Shown here piece after piece: positions 1-10,836 of a stretch of 64,000 nucleotides of DNA. Each line of letters starts with the position of its first letter. Position 1 is the first letter of the stretch. A program made the translations under genes and the position numbers. The DNA is from Hysterangium stoloniferum (Eukaryota > Basidiomycota > Agaricomycetes > Hysterangiales > Hysterangiaceae), in the NCBI GenBank assembly GCA_015178975.1, contig WHVD01000024.1, positions 496,001-560,000 of the forward strand, read 5' to 3'. Under the pieces are notes generated by a model that saw only the letters and a program-made list of their open reading frames with translations, did not search any database and was not told the origin of the DNA.

Positions 1-46
1 AAAATCAGCCACCTGGCGTTTATTACACGGTGAGCGGGAAAATTGT

Positions 47-190
47 CACAACGAGTGACAGCCATCACAACAGGTGACGGTTGTCACAAAGGCATGCGAA
101 GGTCACAAAGATGTGCAATGGTCACAAAGATGCGCAATGGTCACAAAGGCGCACGACAGTCACAACACATGACAGTCACAAGATGTGAAG
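47..190. repeat. GTGAC/GTCAC short tandem array in repeat copy A
   Basis: About eight irregular units of 17-20 bp carry gtgac or gtcac followed by acaa and a variable spacer. Units contain the two half-sites in inverted order, so each can pair with itself. The matching array in copy B is longer and more regular. Spacers vary too little in length and too much in sequence for CRISPR, and the host is eukaryotic. Confidence 0.6.
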
Positions 191-271
191 GATGTCATAT
201 GCACACAGGTGTGAGAGCATTATGTAGTATATATGTCATATATGCTACTACAGCAAAAACTGGAAACTCCC

Positions 272-480
272 TGGAATATTCCAGTGGCTTCCAAAGGAAT
301 AAATAGTAGATAATAAGTACTAATAGTAGATAGAATATTGTAGAATATTCTATAAGATTCCAGAATGTTCTATTATGCCAAGAACATTCTATAGTGTCTT
401 AGAAGTAGTTAGAACCTTCCACAATGCTCTAGAAAATTCTAGAAAATTCTGAATGACATCATTCAATCTTCTAGAATCTT
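272..480. promoter_or_regulatory. Array of heat-shock-element-like motifs
   Basis: The stretch is dense in alternating GAA and TTC triplets spaced by two bases, the classic heat-shock factor layout. Clear examples are ggaatattcc, ttccagaatgttct, gaacattct, tagaaaattctagaaaattc and ttctagaatcttct. At least six clusters lie within 210 bp, ending some 25 bp upstream of a TATA-like box. Copy B of the repeat keeps only a weak remnant. The motif pattern is directly visible; heat-shock response is inference. Confidence 0.55.
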
Positions 481-502
481 CTAAATGTCTCAAACTAAAA
501 TG

Positions 503-510
503 TATATAAG
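503..510 (+). promoter_or_regulatory. TATA-like box of repeat copy A
   Basis: TATATAAG followed by gagctcagctcc. The same box and following sequence occur in copy B at 36261-36268, so it is a conserved promoter candidate of the element. Confidence 0.5.
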
Positions 511-616
511 GAGCTCAGCTCCAGCCTTGAATATAACATATCATCATATCATCTTTACTACATTTTATCAGCCACATCCATCAGTGTGCCACTGCAGCAG
601 CAGTTATGTATATTCC

Positions 617-870
617 ACCCCTAGTTGGGCTGTTGGACAAATACATACAAACACTTAGTCACCTCTAGTTGAGCTGTTGATATAAGCCAATCCCATTGCT
701 ACCTCTAGTTGAGCTGTTAGCATAATCCAATCCCTTAACCACTTTAGTTGAACTGTTGGTTATCAATTAAATAAATAAACTTAACAACTGTTCTCTTTAC
801 CACCTCTTAGTTGAGTAGCTGGCTTTCCTTTATTACTTATCCACCTCTAGTTGAGTTGTTGGTTATCAAT
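617..870 (+). repeat. Short repeats in LTR-like copy A
   Basis: Six to seven spaced copies of a unit like cacctctagttgagctgttg, separated by 25-45 bp of diverged sequence. Copy B has a similar set at 36350-36630 with the variant ctatcagagttgttgg. Position downstream of the TATA box suggests transcribed R/U5-like sequence. Confidence 0.55.
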
Positions 871-1446
871 TAAAGTAATAAACAATATTGGTTATCATTG
901 AGATTAGAAATACATTTCTAATTTCTACCCGGTTTTTGGCATAAATAAATACTGAGAATATTCTTGCGTGATCCTTAAGACTATATTAAGATCCTGATAA
1001 GTTAGTATCACAGTAGACCCTGTAGGTTAGTGTAAATAAAGCATATATTAGCCAAATAGTGTTTTATTCTATATCTAATCTTTTGACCTGTTTATTAATA
1101 TTTTTACTGTTTGATGAATAGTATAAAATATATATAAACTAGCTATAATTGAAGTTGAATCTAGATTCTGAATCAGTGAATTGTTATTCATATTTTAAGT
1201 ATATATTTTCACAGAAAAAGAACAAGCTTGCAAAAGCAGCTCTCAAAACCTTCTTTGCGAAGTAGGGTGCCATATATTCAAGTAAACTCTTGACTTCAGG
1301 GGTTCTAAGTCTATTCAGGCTGCCACTGATTAATATCAAATACTTAAATTATTTTACCTTGCAGTGAATTGAGTATTTGCACATTTTGATAGAGCACTGG
1401 ACTCCTTTTTCAGAAGATAGCATTAAAATAAAGCTAATACATCACA

Positions 1447-1705
1447 TCGTCCAACCTTTTTTAAAACCCCACTTTCCCAATCTATAAAAGATAGATTTCA
1501 AACTTGTTTTTCACCATAAACAACTTATCAAGTGTGTCACCTGAAGCCTCTTCTGAAACAACATTCTTCTTTTTCCAAATGGGACAGTATTGGCATATGT
1601 CTGTAGATAATTTCAATAATTGTTACTCAAGTTGCCATTGTTAACTTCACAGTTAAGAGCCATATAGATGCACAACGACTCATCCCACTCAGCTGTTCAG
1701 CTAGT
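1447..1705 (+). repeat. Remnant of the F-box-like gene segment
   Basis: This stretch is the reverse complement of about 22250-22500, including the part that reads IDAQRLIPL in the F-box-like gene on the minus strand there. Here that reading is on the plus strand and is broken. A third copy of part of it lies at 34771-35110. It is best seen as a duplicated, decayed gene fragment. Confidence 0.5.
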
Positions 1706-3099
1706 TGATGACAGCCTACACACAAGAGTGTGCACAGGAATATCCTCGATGACTTTTGTTATTATTCCTTTCTTCTTTGTAAGCCATTTTAAGTGCAACG
1801 TATTCCTCTTCATTCTCAGCTATTTATTGGAATAGGTCAACAGTATCCAATAATATCTCACAATATGGACCTCTTCAAGTCTCTTCTGATCCTTCCTTTC
1901 ATTCTCGGCTATCTTCTCGGATGAGTCATCGATTATCCAACAGTGTGTTTCAATGTGTATATCCTCGAGCCTCTTTTTCTTCTCCTTGAGCGTCTCATTC
2001 TCTTTCCTTCTCTCTTCGGACTTCTTTATTGCTTCCTGGATACATGATGAGATAAGTACTTGATTATTCGAGACTGTCCCCAATACTCACCACCACTAAA
2101 TATTTGTCCTCCTTATATTTCCGAATTCTTGCATTTCCCGCCACCTATGCTTTTTCAAATGGTTGTAATACTTCCTTAGGCTTGCGGCCTTGTCTTCCCC
2201 TGGGGATCATTTGGCAATCAGGTAAAATAGTAAGTTGGTGAGTACCCAACTTCCTCTTAACAACAGCTCTGACATGTGTGTGTGATTCAATAGCATTGGT
2301 TCGGTATTACGGTGTAGTTGACAGCTTGAAGGTGGATGACTTTGACCAAAGTAGCATTAGTAAAAGCCATCCAGGACATATGCCATTTTACTGATGCTAG
2401 CAAGCTTTGATAGAGTGAATGACTCTCTAATACTCCTCAGATCCAATGAGTTGAGTCTGTCAAACTCCAGCAATGGCTCAAAGAAGGAAGTAGTACTGTC
2501 AGAACAAAATTGGAACTCATCTGAGATGTCCTGGGAAGACAACAAGATGGAAATGTTGACGGATATATCGGTCAAAGAACGAGGTGGAGACTTTCTGCTT
2601 GTTTTCATGGATCCTATGTCAAGGTTGGAAGCAATTTCCCCAAAAAGTAACTAAGAGGGAAATTAGGGGTAGGAGGAACAGTGTTGGGAGGGTTAGACAC
2701 ATGATGTTCCTCATTCTTCTCCTTCTCAAGTCATTCCACAAGGCCATAGGACCTTCTAGGAGTTTCCTGGGGGCTTTGGTTTGTTCAACGAGATGGCACA
2801 AAAGACATTCATGCTTTGGATAGGCACCATCTTATTAAACTCAATGCACTCTACTGTAATCTTGTCAGGTTCTTGTCCATCACGAGGCAGCTGGAGGCAT
2901 CTATAATTGGAATCTTAGTCACCTTCCGAGTATCTGTAAAGGTGCCACTCTCCCTGTAAAACAGGAATTTTCCATTGTCATTACTCATGATACAGTGGTG
3001 GAGATAAATGGTGAACTGGTAGCTGAAATGAGGGGGATACACTAACATTATCTTGGTGCTTGGTCGGTCAGTGTTAATAGTGGATAAATATTCAAACAT
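1706..3099 (-). pseudogene. Decayed gene with coiled-coil segment, unknown product
   Basis: The minus strand holds several open pieces in the same orientation: a start-like piece near 3099-2851, middle pieces near 2801-2619 and 2608-2357, and a charged piece at 2083-1820 rich in E, K and R with heptad-like spacing, suggesting a coiled coil. Stops and frame changes separate them. The 3099-2830 part and the 1760-1690 part recur joined together on the plus strand at 31250-31510, where the roughly 1 kb between them is absent. That supports one ancestral transcript unit with either an intron or a deletion. No known domain was recognised. Confidence 0.4.
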
Positions 3100-4355
3100 C
3101 AGGTTGGGTTTTGGGAAGCAAGTACCAAAGACACCCAGCTACTCTATTTTTGATGGAAACATTGACCATGTGTTAGGAAAACCAATTAAAAACCATGTAT
3201 TTCTGTCAGGAGTCACCTTTTCAGAAGCCCATCTGTACTATTCACCTTACCAGCAATCTGCCATTCAGTGCCTCTGACACCATTGTCCCTGACAATGGTA
3301 CAACCCATTTGTTGAGTGATTTCCTTTTAGGGTCACACATCACCATTTTCCTCATGATGGCCTTGCCCTATTCCTTGTATCATTTACTTGTGGTATTCCC
3401 TGTCTTTTGAATTCCTATTGTTTTGTTTAATCTGTATATTCATTATTTTGAACCTGTTACCTGTTTGCCACATTTCACTCTTCCAACTATGCTTGTAATT
3501 CCACTTTGAAACCCCAACATGTCCTGTACCATTCTGTGGGGCTGGGTAGTATAAATTCCTTTACTTGAACTCTATTATTCCTCAGTTTGAATATTGACTT
3601 GAGTCACCCTGTTCTAGTCTTCACACAAGCTTAACCCAAGTACTTAGTCCTTTGACCAGCCTGAGATTTAATCCACCTTCATAGACTTGGGCCCTGTAGT
3701 TATTAGCTAAGTGTTGATTGACTGATAGTTTTGATATGTATGTACTTCTTGTTTGCTTGAAATACCAGAGCAACCGGACAATTTGGGTGGAAGTCAAGCT
3801 CCACTTGTTTTAGAACTGGAGCCCTGGTTAAGTACATATGTACAGACCTCCCAGTCTTCAACCTAGTATGCTCTGTATCCCAACCCCTTCCCAATTTCTA
3901 CCTAATCCTGCCCTTCAGAGAGTTAAATGAAAACTGGGATTTTCTATACATAAAAAACCCTATGCCAAGAGAAGGTTTTTCTTAAAGTTTTGTCAAAGGG
4001 AAAACTTTCAAGAAATGTAGAATCTAACTGTGTTAGACATCATTGAAAAAGTTATATATTTCAACAAAGGTTTCCTTGGTCACAAACACTATGGAAATGT
4101 GTTTGTGAAATCTTGACAGTTTCAAGGTGAAAACCCCTGAACCAATTTGTTTGGCACAACAATCATCCCCAGTTGTGACAAATCATTTCTGACAAATCAT
4201 GCAAATCTGTGTGAATGTGTGACCAACATACAGCTCCCATGACATTGTTTCACCCTCACACCATTCTACCTCAGATATGTAAATCATAGATCTAGCATGC
4301 TATTTATGTACCAGTCCATTATACACCCATTATAAGAGACTGAGTTTATTTGTGT
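3040..4355 (+). repeat. Dispersed 1.3-kb repeat, copy A
   Basis: Matches 32520-34768 in the same orientation, apart from an 813-bp LTR inserted in the other copy. Both copies end at the same phrase gagactgagtttatt and then diverge. Both contain a short minus-strand open frame of 63 codons (3703-3894 here) that is well conserved, but nothing shows that it is a gene. Confidence 0.6.
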
Positions 4356-4496
4356 GGTCACAGTTCTGCGAGTGTGGCAGGATTAGTGAGAAAAGGTCCA
4401 TGATCTTGTAGGATTTTGAAAACGACAGATTGTGAATTGGTGTAATCAATGCTTCAGTGAGTAGACACGATCCCTTCTAGTGCTATGCAGTTCAGC

Positions 4497-5241
4497 TGTT
4501 AAGAACTAAAAACTGACTAATGTCAGTGGACCGACGGGGACCGATCGGAAGGACTTGGCTTCAGCTTATATGTTGCACCCTCACAATTATCTGTTGGGTG
4601 TTCTTAAATTTCAGGCAGGCGAAGACTAGTCCTAACGAATACCTCTCGGTGAAACTACCGATCGGAATTGAGGGATAAGTCGAGTGTCGGGCCAAGAGGT
4701 CAGAGACTGAGAGGGGGCAAGCACACGCAAAGGTGGAAAGTAGAAATACTTAGTATGAGATTTCTATAGTTGTAAGAGGGTATTCTGAGTCTATATTCTG
4801 ATTGCCTAGTAACTACAAATACAGCGGGTTCATATACAAATATCAGGCATCTAGAAAACACTAACAAGGAGAAGAGCGGAAAGAGGTATTGACAAATAAG
4901 CTTGACTAGGAATGGGAAAGTTACGATTAGTTCGGAGGCCGTACATTAACCAAGAGTGGGATTTACGAGAAAAGGAAAGAGTCCAAGAGTTACAGGTATT
5001 TTTAGGCATGTGTGAAATATAGAGTAGAACGGATCAACATAATGGAAAGGGACGTATCAGAATTTAACCAGATAGTATGAGTAAATTTTGATGGGGGTGT
5101 AAACGGAGATTGATCACCATGAAGGCATACATCAGCGTCAGGAATCTGACAGTTTCTGATGCAAGGGTTTGAGCGATGACTTGAATCATTGATAGGTGGC
5201 AATAACCTCAGGGACTGTTGGGTTGCAACACGGTTGTAACA
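4497..5241 (+). mobile_element. Solo LTR, about 745 bp
   Basis: Starts TGTTAAGAAC and ends GGTTGTAACA, giving TGTTA...TAACA termini. Flanking pentamers are tcagc and tccgc, a target duplication with one mismatch. It is homologous over its length to the interrupted LTR at 8303-10638 and shares a block (ggacttggcttcagctta) with the LTR at 32918. It lies within the broken NLR-type gene region and supplies the empty-site sequence for the Tc1 element nested in the other LTR. No internal region is attached. Confidence 0.75.
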
Positions 5242-6432
5242 TCCGCCTTCATTCACAGAGCCCCATTAATTGCCTGGGTAGCTGTGTCACTGAACATCCT
5301 TTTTATAATAGTTTCAAATAATAACACGTACTCTTCAGCCTTGTCCTGATCCACACACCATTTGCAGGAGGACTTGACATCCTACAATCGGTGGCAGAGA
5401 AAGGTCGATATCTATTTTGACCATCATGCCTGATTGTAATTAACCCATAAGAGCTTTTCACCCAGTGATATGTGGGGCAAGGTACCAACTAGAGACGACT
5501 ACCATGAGCTAAAAGTACCATTGGATCAATGCATATTAAGTTGTCATGCACCGTTATCGGCTCCATTCCCGGGGCGGAAACCGTCCCACAGCCTTCGTAA
5601 ACATACATTGTGGCGATTTTCCTACATCGATGGACTGATATTGCACAAGTTGTCGTTGTAACCATTCTGAATGCGGGTGTAGATGTCATGCAACGATGTC
5701 ATTTTTTTTTGTATTAGTGAGTACGGCATGCAAGTAAGTATTTGGTGTAACCTGATGAGGTGTCCCAAGGAAAACGATTCTTTTAGTTGCATCAAAAACC
5801 TTTCGATGGTGTGTGAGGTGATGGTTTCTGCAAGCCCTGGCACTTATTAGGGCCTATTGAAAGAGTTTATATCTATATCAGGAAGCGCGAAATCGAAATA
5901 ACCGCATGGATTTCAGGATAATTCCCCCCACATTATTCGCGATGAAAATGATTTGGCGTTTCTATTCCACACATGAACTTAATACTGTAAAGACGGATAC
6001 AGGTCATGAATATTAACCTCGTTACCGGTTTGTCTGCTGGTAAGTTTTGTCAACAAATCTCTAGCATGTACACTAAGAGTCTGGTTGGAAAATAGATCCT
6101 TTCTGTGGGTATAGCCGTCGTATCCATAGGTCATGATCCTTGCGTTAGGCATTTCATTTGGCAAAAAGTCGATTAGCCACATCTTTTTGTTCTTTGCTAT
6201 ACATGATTTGATCCTATGTCCATCTAAGCCGTGTATGAAGACTACACTAGCAATGTTTGCTGGCCGTCGTATCAATACTATGAGAGAGTGAAGTACTGGT
6301 AGTAGCCTGCGCCATCCTGTCAGGTGTTATTCTCCCCTGCTGTGCAGCAATAGGTTCGATCTGCTGAAGAAGTGACCCCATGGTCGAAGAAGCAATCCTC
6401 TGTTTTTTCACTTGCCCTGGCGGCCACAACTA

Positions 6433-8035
6433 CAGTGGGTCAAAAAACTGCCCCAATGTTTGTGCATTTTAGAAAGATTGATATTGTGTGAAGGAATGAC
6501 ATCAGCAAACATTCTGAAAAATTCACATGATATACTAGCACATGTTGGCTATCTACCAACTTAAGAAATCATGTGATTCCAATCAAAACTCATTGCTCAA
6601 TAAATCAAACAAAATAATCACTCATTGGGGCAGTTTTTTGACCCTCTATTATTTTACAATCTAATACTTTGTATGACCCCCCTTTGCCTTTAAAACTGCC
6701 TGTATCCTCCTAGGCATGCTTTCTATTAGCTTCTGACATGTCTCTGGTGGTATTTCACTCCACTCCTTTGCCACCCTGTCCCATAATTTATGTACTCCTT
6801 TGGGTGATATGTCATATTGTTGGAGTTTGGCCTTGAGGTGTTGCCAGAGGTGTTCAATGGGATTTAGATCAGGGGATTGGGCAGGCCAATTCATAGGAAT
6901 GATGTTATTGTCAGATAACCACTGGTCTGCCTTTTTTGAGATATGTTTTGGATCATTGTCCTATTGGAAGTACCACTTATCCTCAGCCATCTCCAAACTT
7001 TCAATGCTCTCCTCCACTCCCTCCTCCAAAATCTCATAATACTGCACTGTATCCATGTTCTTCTGCACCTCTATTAGCTTCCCCACCCCATTCCAGCCCA
7101 TACACACCCAAACCATCAAGTAATTCCCCCCTCCATGTTTGATAGTTGGTGGTCCTGTCTGATACTGGTTCCCCTTGTTGCTTCCAAACATATACCTTCC
7201 CATCTGACCCAATCCTATTGATTTTTGTCTCATCAGTCCACAACACCCTCTTCCAGTCCTCCATAGTCCAATTTTTATGGTATTGGGCAAACTTTAGATG
7301 TTGCTGACGATGAGACCCCTTGAACATAGGGACTTTCTTCTTTGTTGCTGACCTAAAGCCAGCTTCCTTCAACACATTCCTAACATTCTGAGGAGTGACA
7401 GAGGTAGATATGATGGAATTTATAAATTGGGTGGCTTGGACAGCATTGTCAAGCTTCCCAGAGCTGATTTAATGGATAATTGACTGTTTATCATAAGGGG
7501 AAAGCTTGGAAGAATGGCCACCAGGATGATTTTCCTTATCCCCCTCTACCTCCCTACTGATCCTGCCAATAGTACCCTTTCCCAGACCAGTCCTAGCTTG
7601 AATTTGACACTGGGAATACCCCTCATTGAGGAGAAAAATAACAGAAGAATGCTTTTCTGTAGAGATGGATTTCATAGTGGTGGTAAGGAGTCAAGGAGAT
7701 GAATGAACAAAGTTCAGCATGCCAAATTGATACAAATAAGGTCACATGACATGTTGATGATTCATATGATCCACTCCTACCTTATACTGGTGTGTAATAT
7801 TGAAAATCAGAGAAAATAATAGAGGGTCAAAAAACTGCCCCAATGAGTGATTATTTTGTTTGATTTATTAAGCAATGAGTTTTGATTGGAATCACATGAT
7901 TTCTTAAGTTGGTAGATAGCCAACATGTTCTAGTATATCATGTGAATTCTTCAGAATTTTCGCTGATGTCATTCCTTCACACAGTATCAATCTTTCTAAA
8001 ATGCACAAACATTGGGGCAGTTTTTTGCCCCACTG
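6433..8035 (-). mobile_element. Tc1/mariner-like element 1 (1603 bp) with TA target duplication
   Basis: Starts cagtgggtcaaaaaactg and ends in its inverse, flanked by TA at 6431-6432 and 8036-8037. Terminal inverted repeats of about 223 bp cover 6433-6655 and 7813-8035. Each repeat has the terminal motif (ggtcaaaaaactgccccaatg) at its outer end and the same motif inverted at its inner end. The transposase lies between on the minus strand. The element sits in the linker of the NLR-type pseudogene. Confidence 0.9.
6661..7675 (-). pseudogene. Tc1-like DD34E transposase of element 1, inactivated
   Basis: Cut-and-paste transposase. An N-terminal helix-turn-helix region (SVIFLLNEGYSQCQIQARTG) is followed by the DDE core: first Asp in WTDETKIN, second in DNDPKH, and Glu in NPIEHLWQHL, with 34 residues between the last two (DD34E). 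The C-terminus ends KGGHTKY like its relatives in this window. Breaks are a stop after SIIH, a stop just before DNDPKH and a frameshift around 7160. All catalytic residues survive, so the inactivation looks fairly recent. Confidence 0.85.
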
Positions 8036-8854
8036 TACTACCATCCTGTTCCCTATTGTTCTGCCATGGTGCCATCCCATGTGGCTCTAATCTCTCTGCC
8101 AATGCAACAGACCGGTTCTGCTCCCTCCACATGCAAGTGTGGTCCCTACTGCATGTAGTCACGATATTGGTCATCATACACCTCTGTTGCTCCTGCATCT
8201 CAATGATGTGTTGGTGAGCCCTCTCCACCTCTTCCCTCTGTAACGCCCACACAATCTGCACCCCTTTCAGAGCACTATCACGTATGGCATTTAAAGTTGC
8301 AGTGTTAAGAACTGAAAACTGATGAATGTCAGTGGCCAACAGGGACCGATCGGAAGGACTTGGCTTCAGCTTATGTGCTGTGCCCTCGCAAATATCTGTA
8401 GTGTGTCCTTAAATTTCGGACGGGCAAAGACTAATCCTAAAGAGTTCCTTTTGGCAAGATACTGATCGGGACTGAAGGGTAAGTCGAGTGTCAGGCCAAG
8501 GGGTCGGGGCCGGGAGTGGGCGAGCACACGCAAAGGCAGATGAGGGGATCCTTAGTATGAGACTGTTACAGACGTATGAGGGTATTCTGAGTCGATATTC
8601 TGATTGTCTAGTAACTACAACTACAGCAGGTTCATATACAAGTATCAAGCATCTAGGAAATACTAACTAGGAGAAGAGTGGAACAGGGTATTGACAATAA
8701 GCTCAACTAGGAGCGGGAAGTTTATGATTAGTTCGGAGGCCGATGATAACTGAGAGTGGAATTATGATAAAAGGAAATAGTTCGAGGACTACAAATATAG
8801 ATAGACATATGTGAAACATAGGATAGAACGGATCAACATAATAAAAGGGACATA

Positions 8855-10453
8855 CAGTAGGCAACAAAACCCTTACAATGTTTTATACTTTTTGAAAGAC
8901 ATGGCTATTCCTCCAGAAATAAATTCTGTAAATTGCTGAAAATATTATGTAATATACTTCAACATCATACCTTCCAGAAATGCACAGCCACAAGGCATCA
9001 TGTCCTTCTTTGGTAAGTCCACATTACATACAAACCAATAGTTCATTGTAAGGGTTTTGTTGCACACTATTTTGAGACTATTATTACAAGAATTTAGTAT
9101 TTAGTATGGCCCCCCTTTGCTCTAATCACTGCTGCAAGTCTTCTAGGCATACTCTCAATAAGCTTCTGATACTCCTCCTTTGGAATCTCTTCCCACACCT
9201 TCTGCACCTTCTCCCACAGTTCATGAACACTATTTGCAGGCTGTTCATACTGCCCCAGCTTCTTTTTGACATGATTCCACAGATGTTCAATAGGATTCAT
9301 GTCAGGAGATTGTGCAGGCCACTTGAGGACTGTAACATCATGGTCAGTGAACCATTTCTGGGCCTTTTGTTGTGTGTTTAAGGTCATTGTCTTGTTGAAA
9401 CACAATGTCAGCCACTGTTTTGTTGTAATATTTGAGGGTTTGCTGGAGTTCATCATCCAGGATCTCCACATAAAGCTCAGCATCCATCCTCCCATCAATT
9501 TTGGTTGCAAACCCAACCCCATCCCAGCCCACACATTCCCACATCATCAGGTTTCCTCCTCCAAACTTGACTGTTCCCTCTACTAACCTATCATTTAACC
9601 CCTCACCCACATTTTTCCACACATATTTCCTTCCATCTGATCCCAGCCTATTAATCTTAGTCTCATCAGACCATATGACCCTCTTCCAGTCCTCCAGGGT
9701 CCATTCCAAATGCCTTTCTGCAAACTCCAATCGAGATTTCCGATGATGAGGTTTGAGAAGTGGACTTTTTCTCTTTACCACAGTCCTCATGCCTATGGTT
9801 TTGAGGTGGTGAGGCACTGTTTGTGAAGTCATATGAGTGTTGATGATGTCTATAAGTTTCTTGGTTGCCTGTGTGGCATTATCAACCTTCCCTATGCAAA
9901 TTATTCTTCTAGATAGGCAACATTGGCTGTGGGAAGCTTTGTAGGATGGCCACCAGAGCATTTGGGGAGGTCAGGGCAATGCTCAGAGCAAATACGACTG
10001 ATGGTGGCACTGCTGAGATGAGTTTGGTAACATATTTGAGCTCCAGAAATGCCAGAGTCAAGTAGAGTAAGAACATGTTGGATTTCGCTGGAGGAGAGCT
10101 TTTTCATTGTGAGTAGGGTGATTGTGGGATTCCAACTGGTTGCTTTCATCTTATATACATTGAGGAAGAGTGGTCACATGACTTTGTTGAACTTTATAAA
10201 CAAAGTCATGTGACTAGGACCCATTTTGAACTTTAAAAATGTGTGCAACAAAACCCTTACAATGAGCTATTGGTTTGTGTGTGATGTGGACTTACCAAAT
10301 AAGGATGTGGTGCCTTGTGGGTGTGCATTTCTGGAAGGTATGATGTTGAAGTATATTACATAATATTTTCGGCATTTTACAGAATTTATTTCTGGAGGAA
10401 TAGCCATGTCTTTCAAAAAGTACAAAACATTGTAAGGGTTTTGTTGCCTACTG
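8855..10453 (-). mobile_element. Tc1/mariner-like element 2 (1599 bp), nested in an LTR
   Basis: Begins cagtaggcaacaaaaccc and ends in its inverse, flanked by TA at 8853-8854 and 10454-10455. Terminal inverted repeats of about 213 bp (8855-9067 and 10241-10453) again carry the terminal motif twice, at the outer end and inverted at the inner end. The related LTR at 4497-5241 has the uninterrupted site ggacgtatcag, so insertion point and TA duplication are confirmed within this window. Confidence 0.9.
9094..10149 (-). pseudogene. Tc1-like DD34E transposase of element 2, nearly intact
   Basis: Helix-turn-helix region near the start (SSSEIQHVLTLLDSGISGAQ), then the DDE core with WSDETKIN, VFQQDND and NPIEHLWNHV; 34 residues separate the second Asp from the Glu. 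The C-terminus reads RAKGGHTKY. Three overlapping open frames (10149-9901, 9961-9344, 9534-9094) show that just two frameshifts, near 9910 and 9370, break it. It is the least damaged Tc1 transposase in the window. It differs clearly in sequence from element 1, so they are separate families. Confidence 0.85.
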
Positions 10454-10836
10454 TATCAAGAGTTTAACCAGATAATACGAGTATATTTTGACGTGGGCGT
10501 AAATGGAGTTTGATCACCGCGAAAGCATACGTCAGCATTGGGGGTGATGGTTTCTGATGTGGTGACTTAAGCGATAACTTGAATCGCTGATAGGTGGCGA
10601 TAACCTTGGGGCTGAACGGCTGTGACACAGTCATAACACGCAGTGAAGAACTCTGAAGCAATCTGTGTCTGGCTGTCCTCAGTAGACATGGTGGGACAGC
10701 CAAAAGAGGAAGATGAATTGAGAGGTGCAGCCGATCTGACATAAATACATGGTAAACACTGCATGCTTGACAGGTGAGACACTAAAAACTGATTGTTCTC
10801 TTCAGCTCGCTGACCCAGCCATGTGGGATCAATGGA

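Larger units (their letters stand above)
9..1446 (+). repeat. LTR-like dispersed repeat, copy A
   Basis: This segment matches positions 35803-37206 in the same orientation, from the shared start ccacctggcg to the shared end around gctaatacat. It has the layout of a retrotransposon LTR and leader: a GTGAC/GTCAC short-repeat array, a promoter-like part with TATATAAG, a second set of short repeats built on TAGTTGAGCTGTTGG, and an AT-rich tail. No gag or pol lies next to either copy and no clear TG...CA ends or target duplication were found, so a non-autonomous LTR element or another dispersed repeat is also possible. Small ORFs inside it are not conserved between copies. Confidence 0.6.
8303..10638 (+). 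mobile_element. LTR interrupted by Tc1 element 2
   Basis: Left end TGTTAAGAACTG at 8303, right end GTCATAACA at 10638; flanking pentamers tgcag and cgcag differ at one base. Removing the nested Tc1 (8855-10453) leaves about 735 bp homologous to the LTR at 4497-5241. Reading across the target site restores continuity of the NLR-type pseudogene (EFFTA then TLNAIRD), which supports these borders. Confidence 0.75.
5242..10745 (-). pseudogene. NLR-type gene, N-terminal part with lipase-like domain, broken by transposons
   Basis: Minus-strand pieces fit one ancestral gene once inserts are removed. The first (about 10693-10643) begins MSTEDSQTQIASEFFTA and continues at 8300-8038 in a helical, Gln/Glu-rich stretch. 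A low-complexity linker follows at 6429-6247. A lipase-like domain at 6275-5979 reads VVFIHGLDGH, then WLIDFLPNEMPNARIMTYGYD. The GTPHQ motif follows near 5780-5750 in another frame. In fungi this HG...GTPHQ hydrolase domain commonly stands ahead of a NACHT or NB-ARC domain in proteins linked to nonself recognition. The serine nucleophile motif GHSLGG and any nucleotide-binding domain were not found. Frameshifts, stops, one Tc1 and one LTR make it non-functional. Confidence 0.55.

Noticed and set aside
47-190. Array of short repeats with spacers resembling CRISPR
   Set aside because: Units are 17-20 bp with tiny irregular spacers, lie inside a eukaryotic LTR-like repeat and occur again in copy B; no cas genes.
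43-306. 87-codon frame at the window start
   Set aside because: Its sequence is the translated short-repeat array of an LTR-like element; copy B does not keep the frame.
3703-3894. 63-codon frame conserved at 34110-34301
   Set aside because: Conservation equals that of the surrounding noncoding repeat, so it is no evidence for a gene.
8409-8670. Opposed 60-79-codon frames
   Set aside because: They fall inside the LTR at 8303-10638 and are not conserved in the sister LTR.
9106-9746. Three plus-strand frames of 80-95 codons
   Set aside because: They lie opposite the Tc1 transposase of element 2, which explains the long open stretches.
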